A stretch of 64,000 nt of DNA from Streptomyces sp. CA-210063 (GTDB lineage Bacteria > Actinomycetota > Actinomycetes > Streptomycetales > Streptomycetaceae), in NCBI RefSeq assembly GCF_024612015.1, contig NZ_CP102512.1, positions 8,742,001-8,806,000 on the forward strand, written 5' to 3'. Below the pieces are notes generated by a model. That model was not told the DNA's origin. It was given only the letters and a program-made list of their open reading frames with translations, and searched no databases. Position numbers and translations under genes: made by a program. This document shows positions 58,214 to 64,000 of the stretch, in pieces (position 1 is the first letter of the stretch; each line of letters opens with the position of its first letter).

Positions 58214-59410
58214 ATGACTCTCTCACCTGCGCGTGTGCCCAGTGTCGGAACCGGTGGTGTCCGGCGGCTGACGGTCACGCTGTACGGATACGCGTTCCTC
58301 GACGACTTCGTGCTGCTCTACCCGGTGTACGCGCTGCTGTTCAGCGACACCGGGCTGTCGATCTGGCAGATCTCCTCACTGTTCGCCCTGTGGTCGATCA
58401 CGGGCATTCTGCTGGAGGTTCCCTCCGGCGCCTGGGCCGACGCGGTCTCCCGACGGCTGCTGCTGTGGCTGGGGCCGCTGCTCACGGCCGCCGGCTTCGC
58501 CCTGTGGGTGATCGTTCCGTCGTACTGGGCCTTCGCCCTCGGCTTCGTCCTGTGGGGTGTGCGCGGTGCGCTCGGCTCCGGGGCGCTGGAGGCACTGGTG
58601 TACGACGAGCTGGACCGGCTGGGTGCGGCCGACCGGTATGCGCGTGTCATCGGCCGGGCCCAGGCGTTCGGGATGGTCGCCGTGATGGCGGCGATGGGGC
58701 TGGCCGGGCCGGTGCTCGACTTCGGTGGCTACCCGGCCGTGGGCGCGGCGAGTGTGCTGGTCTGTGTGCTGACCTCGGTGGTGGCGACGCGGTTCCCCGA
58801 GCACCGGGAAGCGGTGACCGAAGGGAAGGAGCGGGCCTCCACGTTCGCCACCCTGCGGACCGGGCTCGCGGAGGCCCGCCGGGACCGTTCCGTACGCGGG
58901 GCGCTGCTGCTCGTTCCGGCCGTCGGGGCGGTCTGGGGGGCCCTCGACGAGTACACGCCGTTGCTCGTCCGGAACACCGGGGTCGCCGAGCAGACGGTCC
59001 CGTATCTGCTGCTGGTGATCTGGGTGGGGCCGGCGATCGGCAGCCTGTTGACCGGCGTCGGTGAGCGGCTGGGCATGAGCGGGCTCGGGCTGGTGCTCGC
59101 GGGATCGGCGTTCGCCCTGGCCGTGGGTTCGCTGATGGGTACTCCGGTCGGGATCGGGCTTGTGGCTGTCGCCTTCGGCGGCTTTCAGCTGGTCAACGTC
59201 CTTGCCGACGCGCGGCTGCAGGACCGGATCGAGGCGGCTCGTCGGGCGACGCTGACGTCCGTCGCGAGTATGGGGACCGAACTGGCCACGGTGGGTGTCT
59301 TCGCCGCGTACGCCATGGTCGGTGCGTCGTATGCGCACGGGGTCGTGTTCGCCTTGTTCGCGGTGCCGTATGCGGTGACGGCGATCGTGTTGGTGCGGAG
59401 GGGCGCCTAG
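58214..59410 (+). CDS. Major facilitator superfamily transporter
   Basis: A 398-residue MFS protein with about 12 helices. TM1 region YGYAFLDDFVLLYPVYALLF, the family motif-A-like SGAWADAVSRRLLLW between TM2 and TM3, and WGVRGALGSGALEALVYDEL. The fold fits the drug:H+ antiporter-like group, but the substrate is not evident. ATG 58214 has GGAAGG 5 bases upstream. It is bracketed by two near-identical 50-bp direct repeats and interrupts the permease/regulator and amidase/oxygenase pairs, so it may be a later arrival. Confidence 0.87.
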   Translation: MTLSPARVPSVGTGGVRRLTVTLYGYAFLDDFVLLYPVYALLFSDTGLSIWQISSLFALWSITGILLEVPSGAWADAVSRRLLLWLGPLLTAAGFALWVIVPSYWAFALGFVLWGVRGALGSGALEALVYDELDRLGAADRYARVIGRAQAFGMVAVMAAMGLAGPVLDFGGYPAVGAASVLVCVLTSVVATRFPEHREAVTEGKERASTFATLRTGLAEARRDRSVRGALLLVPAVGAVWGALDEYTPLLVRNTGVAEQTVPYLLLVIWVGPAIGSLLTGVGERLGMSGLGLVLAGSAFALAVGSLMGTPVGIGLVAVAFGGFQLVNVLADARLQDRIEAARRATLTSVASMGTELATVGVFAAYAMVGASYAHGVVFALFAVPYAVTAIVLVRRGA

Positions 59411-59431
59411 GGGGTGGGGGCGTGGGGATCT

Positions 59432-59482
59432 CGGGCGGCTGCAGGCTCGTCGTGGCTGGTCGCGCAGTTCCCCGCGCCCCTT
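59432..59482 (+). repeat. Interspersed repeat right of the MFS gene
   Basis: Second direct copy of the repeat at 58019-58068, 21 bp after the MFS stop, ending CGCAGTTCCCCGCGCCCCTT. Confidence 0.7.
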
Positions 59483-59503
59483 GAGTGAGCCCCTCTCAGG
59501 AAG

Positions 59504-59570
59504 TACGCAACGAATCGTCGTCCACCCCGTCGCGCACGCAACGAATCCCTCATCGGCGCGCAATGGCTGC
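59504..59570 (+). promoter_or_regulatory. Tripartite GCAACGA element upstream of the amidase gene
   Basis: GCAACGA at 59507 and 59538 (31 bp apart), then GCAATGGCTGCCGC at 59560. Eleven bases (GTACGCAACGA) are identical to those at 55858-55868. About 80 bp before the start codon. Confidence 0.6.
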
Positions 59571-59648
59571 CGCTTGTCCGGCCCGGCGCGCCGACCGTAC
59601 CGTCTATGTGGCCCCCCGAACCCCCCTTTGTCCCGGTGAGGAACACGC

Positions 59649-60437
59649 ATGCGTACCGCCCTGCTCCAGAGCTCCGGTCGTCCCGGCTCGGTCGTCGGGA
59701 ACCTGAAGGTGCTCGACGAAGCCGCTGGGCGGGCGGCCGCGGGTGGGGCGGGGCTGTTGGTGGCGCCGGAGATGTTCTTGACCGGGTATGCGATCGGCGA
59801 CGACATAGGTCGGCTCGCCGAGGCCGCCGACGGTGACTCCGCCGAGGCGGTCGCCGACCTCGCGGGGCGGCACGGGGTCGCGATCGCGTACGGGTATCCG
59901 GAGCGTGCCGGTGAGGCGGTCTTCAACTCCGCCCAGCTCATCTCCGCCGACGGCATCCGGCTCGCCAACTACCGCAAGACCCATCTCTTCGGCTGCTTCG
60001 AGCGGGACCACTTCACGCCGGGCGAGCAGCCCGTCGTACAGGCCGAACTGGGCGGGCTCCGGGTCGGGATCATGATCTGCTACGACGTGGAGTTCCCGGA
60101 GAACGTCCGTGCGCACGCCCTCGCCGGGACCGATCTGCTGGTGGTGCCGACGGCCCAGATGCATCCGTTCCAGTTCGTCGCGGAGTCGATGATCCCGGTG
60201 CGGGCGTTCGAGAACCAGATGTATGTCGCGTACGTCAACCGGGTCGGCCGGGAAGGGGAGTTCGAGTTCGTCGGGCTGTCCACGCTGGCCGGGCCCGACG
60301 GGGTCGCGCGCACCCGCGCCGGGCGCGAGGAGGAACTCGTCCTCGCCGATGTCGACCCCGCCCTCCTCGCGGCCTCGCGCGAGGCGAACCCGTATCTGAA
60401 CGACCGCCGTCCCGGCCTCTACGGGTCCCTCGTCTGA
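59649..60437 (+). CDS. davA: Nitrilase-superfamily amidase, DavA-like (5-aminovaleramidase)
   Basis: A 262-residue carbon-nitrogen hydrolase with the full triad: Glu41 (APEMFLTGY), Lys110 (YRKTHLFG) and Cys144 (MICYDVEFPE). Size matches DavA, which hydrolyses 5-aminopentanamide to 5-aminovalerate in lysine breakdown. The next gene, 45 bp downstream, resembles the lysine 2-monooxygenase that makes this amide, which is the main reason for the call. ATG 59649 is preceded by GTGAGGAACACGC. Other omega-amidase substrates remain possible. Confidence 0.72.
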   Translation: MRTALLQSSGRPGSVVGNLKVLDEAAGRAAAGGAGLLVAPEMFLTGYAIGDDIGRLAEAADGDSAEAVADLAGRHGVAIAYGYPERAGEAVFNSAQLISADGIRLANYRKTHLFGCFERDHFTPGEQPVVQAELGGLRVGIMICYDVEFPENVRAHALAGTDLLVVPTAQMHPFQFVAESMIPVRAFENQMYVAYVNRVGREGEFEFVGLSTLAGPDGVARTRAGREEELVLADVDPALLAASREANPYLNDRRPGLYGSLV

Positions 60438-60482
60438 GATCCGCCACCCCGTACCTTTCTTGTCGCAAGGAGTCCGTACCCC

Positions 60483-62195
60483 ATGACGTCCACCGTGCCC
60501 AACGCCATCGAGCACGCAGACGAGCAGCAGCCGCCGATCACCATGTTCGGCCCGGACTTCCCGTACGCGTACGACGACTTCCTGGCCCACCCGGCCGGTC
60601 TGGGCCAGATCCCGGCGACCGAGCAGGGGACCGAGGTCGCGGTCATCGGCGGCGGGCTGTCCGGCATCGTGGCGGCGTACGAGCTGATGAAGATGGGGCT
60701 GAAGCCCGTGGTGTACGAGGCCGACCGGATCGGCGGGCGGCTGCGGACGGTCGGGTTCGAGGGGTGCGATCCGTCGCTCACCGCCGAGATGGGCGCCATG
60801 CGCTTTCCGCCGTCCTCCACGGCGCTCCAGCACTACATCGACCTGGTCGGGCTGGAGACCCGGCCCTTCCCCAATCCGCTCGCGGACGTGACGCCTTCGA
60901 CCGTCGTCGATCTCAAGGGCGAGTCGCACTACGCCGAGACGATCGACGACCTGCCGCAGGTCTACCGGGATGTCGCCGCGGCCTGGAACGCCTGTCTCGA
61001 AGAGGGCGCCGACTTCTCCGACATGAACCGGGCGCTGCGCGAGCGGGACGTGCCGCGCATCCGGGAGATCTGGGCGAAGCTCGTCGAGCGGCTCGACAAC
61101 CAGACCTTCTACGGCTTCCTCTGCGACTCCGAGGCCTTCAAGTCCTTCCGGCACCGCGAGATCTTCGGCCAGGTCGGCTTCGGCACCGGCGGCTGGGACA
61201 CCGACTTCCCGAACTCCATCCTGGAGATCCTGCGGGTCGTCTACACCGAGGCCGACGACCACCACCGCGGCATCGTCGGCGGCAGCCAGCAGCTTCCGCT
61301 GCGGCTCTGGGAGCGCGAGCCGGAGAAGATCGTGCACTGGCCGTACGGGACGTCGCTGAAGTCCCTGCACACGGACGGCGAGCCGCGGCCCGCCGTGACC
61401 CGGCTGCACCGGACCGCCGGCAACCGGATCACCGTGACAGACGCGAACGGGGACATCCGTACGTACCCGGCGGCGATCTTCACCGCCCAGTCCTGGATGC
61501 TGCTGTCGAAGATCGCCTGCGACGACTCGCTCTTCCCGATCGACCACTGGACGGCGATCGAGCGGACCCACTACATGGAGTCGAGCAAGCTGTTCGTCCC
61601 CGTCGACCGGCCGTTCTGGCTGGACAAGGCCGTCGACGACAGGGGAAACCCGACCGGCCGTGACGTCATGTCGATGACGCTCACCGACCGGATGACGCGC
61701 GGCACCTACCTCCTCGACGACGGTCCGGACAAACCCGCCGTCATCTGCCTCTCCTACACATGGTGCGACGACAGCCTGAAGTGGCTGCCGCTGTCCGCGA
61801 GTGAGCGGATGGAGGTCATGCTGAAGTCGCTCGGTGAGATCTACCCGAACGTCGACATCCGGAGCCACATCATCGGCAACCCGGTGACGGTCTCCTGGGA
61901 GAACGAGCCGTACTTCATGGGCGCGTTCAAGGCCAACCTGCCCGGCCACTACCGCTACCAGCGGCGCCTGTTCACGCACTTCATGCAGGACCGGCTGCCC
62001 GAGGACAAGCGGGGCATCTTCCTCGCCGGTGACGACATCTCCTGGACGGCCGGCTGGGCCGAGGGCGCGATCCAGACCGCGCTCAACGCGGTCTGGGGGG
62101 TCATGCACCACTTCGGCGGGGCGACGGACGCGACCAACCCCGGGCCGGGGGACGTCTACGACGAGATCGCGCCGGTGGAACTCCCGGAGGACTAG
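60483..62195 (+). CDS. davB: Flavin monooxygenase/amine oxidase, DavB-like (L-lysine 2-monooxygenase)
   Basis: A 570-residue FAD enzyme of the amino-acid 2-monooxygenase group. The N-terminal ITMFGPDFPYAYDDFL then VAVIGGGLSGIVAAYELMKMG (dinucleotide fold) and YEADRIGGRLRT. MGAMRFP, FGQVGFGTGGWDTDFPNS, SSKLFVPVDRPFW and a C-terminal FLAGDDISWTAGWAEGAIQTALNAVWG follow. These segments closely recall Pseudomonas DavB, more than general monoamine oxidases; this is memory, not alignment. Oxidative decarboxylation of lysine would give 5-aminovaleramide for the upstream amidase. ATG 60483 is the start, with AAGGAG upstream. Confidence 0.75.
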   Translation: MTSTVPNAIEHADEQQPPITMFGPDFPYAYDDFLAHPAGLGQIPATEQGTEVAVIGGGLSGIVAAYELMKMGLKPVVYEADRIGGRLRTVGFEGCDPSLTAEMGAMRFPPSSTALQHYIDLVGLETRPFPNPLADVTPSTVVDLKGESHYAETIDDLPQVYRDVAAAWNACLEEGADFSDMNRALRERDVPRIREIWAKLVERLDNQTFYGFLCDSEAFKSFRHREIFGQVGFGTGGWDTDFPNSILEILRVVYTEADDHHRGIVGGSQQLPLRLWEREPEKIVHWPYGTSLKSLHTDGEPRPAVTRLHRTAGNRITVTDANGDIRTYPAAIFTAQSWMLLSKIACDDSLFPIDHWTAIERTHYMESSKLFVPVDRPFWLDKAVDDRGNPTGRDVMSMTLTDRMTRGTYLLDDGPDKPAVICLSYTWCDDSLKWLPLSASERMEVMLKSLGEIYPNVDIRSHIIGNPVTVSWENEPYFMGAFKANLPGHYRYQRRLFTHFMQDRLPEDKRGIFLAGDDISWTAGWAEGAIQTALNAVWGVMHHFGGATDATNPGPGDVYDEIAPVELPED

Positions 62196-62210
62196 GGCGA
62201 GTTCGGCGAC

Positions 62211-63137
62211 CTAGATCCCGGCCGCCCGGGCCGACGCGTACACCTCGGCGGCCACGTCCTTGAGTTCCTCGGCGTCCCGCAGGCCGTACTGGAGGTCGAG
62301 GAAGATCTCGTCGAGGCCGATCGCGGCGTGGGCGGCGAGGTCCTCGGCGAGCTGGTCGGCGTTGCCCTGGAAGGGGTGGCGGTCCGCGCCTTCGTAGGCC
62401 TTGACCTGGTACTGCACATTGATCCGCAGCACCGACCGGAGCGGCCTGATGCGGCGGCGTTCGGTGGCAAGATTGCGCAACTGGCGCCACTGGGTGGCCA
62501 GTTCCTCGACGCCCAGGCCGACCGGCAGCCAGCCGTCGGCGTGGTCGACGAGTCTGCGCCGGGCTCTCGCGGTGCTCCCGGAGAGCAGGATGGGGATGGG
62601 CCGGCGGGGCTTGGGACCCACGACGGCGGAGGCGATCTTCGTGAGCCGTCCGTCGTACGACACCGGGTCCGGGCCCCAGACCGCCCGACACACCCCGATC
62701 AGCTCCTCCAGTACCTGGCCGCGCTCCTCGAAGGGCCGGACGGCCGCCGCGGCGTACTCGTCGAGGGACCAGCCGGTGCCGAGGCCCGCGACCACCCGGC
62801 CGCCGCTCGCCGCGTCCAACGAGGCGAGGGACTTGGCGAGTTGGAACGGCACGTGCAGCGGGGCGATCAGGCTCGTGCCCAGCCGGACCCGCTCGGTGGC
62901 GGCCGCGGCCAGGGTGAGCGTGACCAGGGGCTCGGCCACATGCCGGTAGTGGTCCGGCCAGGGCAGGCCCTCCAGGCCGTAGAGGCCCTGCGACGGTGGC
63001 TCCGGGAACAGGGCCCGTTCGAAGACCCACAGACTGTCGTAGCCGATGCCCTCGGCCGTACGCGCCACGTCGGGCACGTCCTTTCCGATGTCGTACTGCC
63101 GCATCTGGGGAAGGGCGAGCCCGAGCCGTAACGCCAT
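62211..63137 (-). CDS. LLM-class F420-dependent oxidoreductase
   Basis: A 308-residue luciferase-like monooxygenase-fold enzyme, probably using coenzyme F420. LGLALPQMRQYDIGKDVPDVARTAE at the N-terminus, GYDSLWVFE, RVRLGTSLIAPLHVPFQLAKSLASLD and GRVVAGLGTGWSLDEYAA are typical; PIPILLSGSTARARRRLVDHADGWLP marks the TIGR03619-like subgroup. The substrate is unknown. ATG 63137 has GAGGAG about 8 bases upstream. It converges on davB and has a perfect 15-bp palindrome in its upstream region. Confidence 0.9.
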   Translation of the reverse strand: MALRLGLALPQMRQYDIGKDVPDVARTAEGIGYDSLWVFERALFPEPPSQGLYGLEGLPWPDHYRHVAEPLVTLTLAAAATERVRLGTSLIAPLHVPFQLAKSLASLDAASGGRVVAGLGTGWSLDEYAAAAVRPFEERGQVLEELIGVCRAVWGPDPVSYDGRLTKIASAVVGPKPRRPIPILLSGSTARARRRLVDHADGWLPVGLGVEELATQWRQLRNLATERRRIRPLRSVLRINVQYQVKAYEGADRHPFQGNADQLAEDLAAHAAIGLDEIFLDLQYGLRDAEELKDVAAEVYASARAAGI

Positions 63138-63172
63138 GCCATGTGCTCCTCTGCGAGGGATCTGCTCAAGTC

Positions 63173-63187
63173 GAACGTATTACGTTC
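63173..63187. promoter_or_regulatory. GAACGTA-T-TACGTTC palindrome upstream of the LLM gene
   Basis: A perfect 7-1-7 dyad, 36 bp before the LLM start codon and 86 bp downstream of the DUF5995 gene end. Likely operator for an unidentified dimeric regulator. Confidence 0.55.
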
Positions 63188-63276
63188 ACAAAGCAGTGCG
63201 CTCGGCGCGGGTCTGTTCGCTCCGGTTCGGCGGGTCGGTCCGTTCCGGCCCGGCGGTGACGTCGGCGGCGTGCGGT

Positions 63277-63960
63277 TCAGTCCGGCAGCGGGGTCAGCAG
63301 CATGCGGCCCGCCAGGCCCACCGCCGCGTCCAGACGGTGGCCGAACTCCTCGGCGAGATCGGGGAGTCCGCGCAGCGCCCAGAGCGCGCGAGCGGCCGAC
63401 CAGGTGGCCTCACGGGCCCGTTCCAGACTCCACGCGCCGAGCAGATGGGTGAGCGGATCGGCGATCTGGAGGAGATCCGGACCCGGCATCAGCTCCTCGC
63501 GGATGCGCTCCTCCAACGACACGAGGACATCGCCCACATACTCGAACTCGTCCTCCAGATCGACGGGTTCGCAGCCGAGCGTACGGCAGGTGTCCACGAC
63601 GGCGAGCGCGAGATCGTGCCCGATGTGCGCATTGATGCCGGACAGGGCGAACTGCAGCGGTCGTACGCCGGGATGGCGCCGGAACTGCAGCAACGGCCGC
63701 CAGCACGCGGGCGTACACCCTCCCTCGGCGACCCGCAGATACCGCTCGGCGAAGAGCACGTCCAGGGTGATCGCGGCCTCGGCGTCCGGGAAGCGGCCGG
63801 CGTCCAGCCGCCGGTCGATGGCCTCCGTGACGGTGAGGTAGACGCGGTTGAAGACCGCGACCCCGTCCCGCTCGGGCAGGACCGCATCGAGGGCGCGCAT
63901 ACGGGAGACGACTGTGTCTACTGAATCCACGGAATTGGTGAAATGTTCCAACTGCGCCAT
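63277..63960 (-). CDS. DUF5995-like protein
   Basis: A 227-residue protein of unknown function. SRMRALDAVLPERDGVAVFNRVYLTVTEAI near the N-terminus, PLQFALSGINAHIGHDLALAVVDTC in the middle (a conserved His/Asn-containing helix) and a helical C-terminus ending LLTPLPD. Mostly alpha-helical with no signal peptide or TM. The ATG at 63960 is the only reasonable start. It lies on the same strand as the LLM gene, 139 bp upstream of it; that gap holds a palindrome, so they are probably separate transcripts. Confidence 0.75.
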   Translation of the reverse strand: MAQLEHFTNSVDSVDTVVSRMRALDAVLPERDGVAVFNRVYLTVTEAIDRRLDAGRFPDAEAAITLDVLFAERYLRVAEGGCTPACWRPLLQFRRHPGVRPLQFALSGINAHIGHDLALAVVDTCRTLGCEPVDLEDEFEYVGDVLVSLEERIREELMPGPDLLQIADPLTHLLGAWSLERAREATWSAARALWALRGLPDLAEEFGHRLDAAVGLAGRMLLTPLPD

Positions 63961-64000
63961 AGGGGGCAGGGTCCCAGGCCTACGCTGACACCGGTGCCGC

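Overview
The window is high-GC actinobacterial chromosome, almost certainly Streptomyces. The GC-rich third codon positions, frequent GTG starts, BldD, the 107-residue actinobacterial integration host factor, F420-type and Tat-exported oxidoreductases, and the gene order all fit the relA-to-guaB1 core region as I remember it from S. coelicolor. No database or alignment was run; family names come from motifs and remembered family features.

Left third (1-20000): relA (its first one or two codons lie before base 1) faces a DUF349 gene across a perfect bidirectional hairpin. Next come a membrane-anchored cyclophilin, a glyoxalase-II-like hydrolase, hisS, a VKOR-type membrane protein, rarA and rpsD. 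A translationally coupled set follows: DUF948 and DUF6167 proteins, alaS, ruvX, mltG, aroE. A two-gene, Tat-exported, Ior-type molybdenum hydroxylase sits between aroE and aroC.

Middle (20000-45300): aroC-aroK-aroB is split by an IS1341-type (IS605 superfamily) element. Its TnpB has one in-frame TGA but keeps its catalytic motifs. Then come a P-loop kinase-like gene, a peptidase P homologue with an altered metal site, efp, nusB and bldD, which has BldD boxes in its own upstream region. The pyrimidine cluster pyrR-pyrB-pyrC-(membrane gene)-carA-carB, pyrD-pyrF is headed by a PyrR-binding leader. The nucleoid/nucleotide/cofactor set mihF-gmk-rpoZ-coaBC-metK and a helicase-degenerate priA follow.

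Right third (45300-64000): a small HTH gene, a 30-bp minisatellite in front of fmt, rsmB, an MMPL transporter, rpe, a SorC-type regulator, an orphan barstar and guaB1 (GMP reductase-like). A 211-bp MITE-like element with 23-bp perfect terminal inverted repeats contains the guaB1 stop codon. Then comes the most interesting locus: a CAT-type amino-acid permease, an Lrp/AsnC regulator, an MFS gene bracketed by repeats, and a nitrilase-family amidase plus flavin monooxygenase resembling DavA and DavB of lysine catabolism. The permease and the amidase share a tripartite upstream element (GCAACGA, 30-31 bp, GCAACGA, 21-22 bp, GCAA), suggesting an Lrp-controlled lysine uptake and 5-aminovalerate regulon. 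An F420-type LLM oxidoreductase and a DUF5995 gene close the window.
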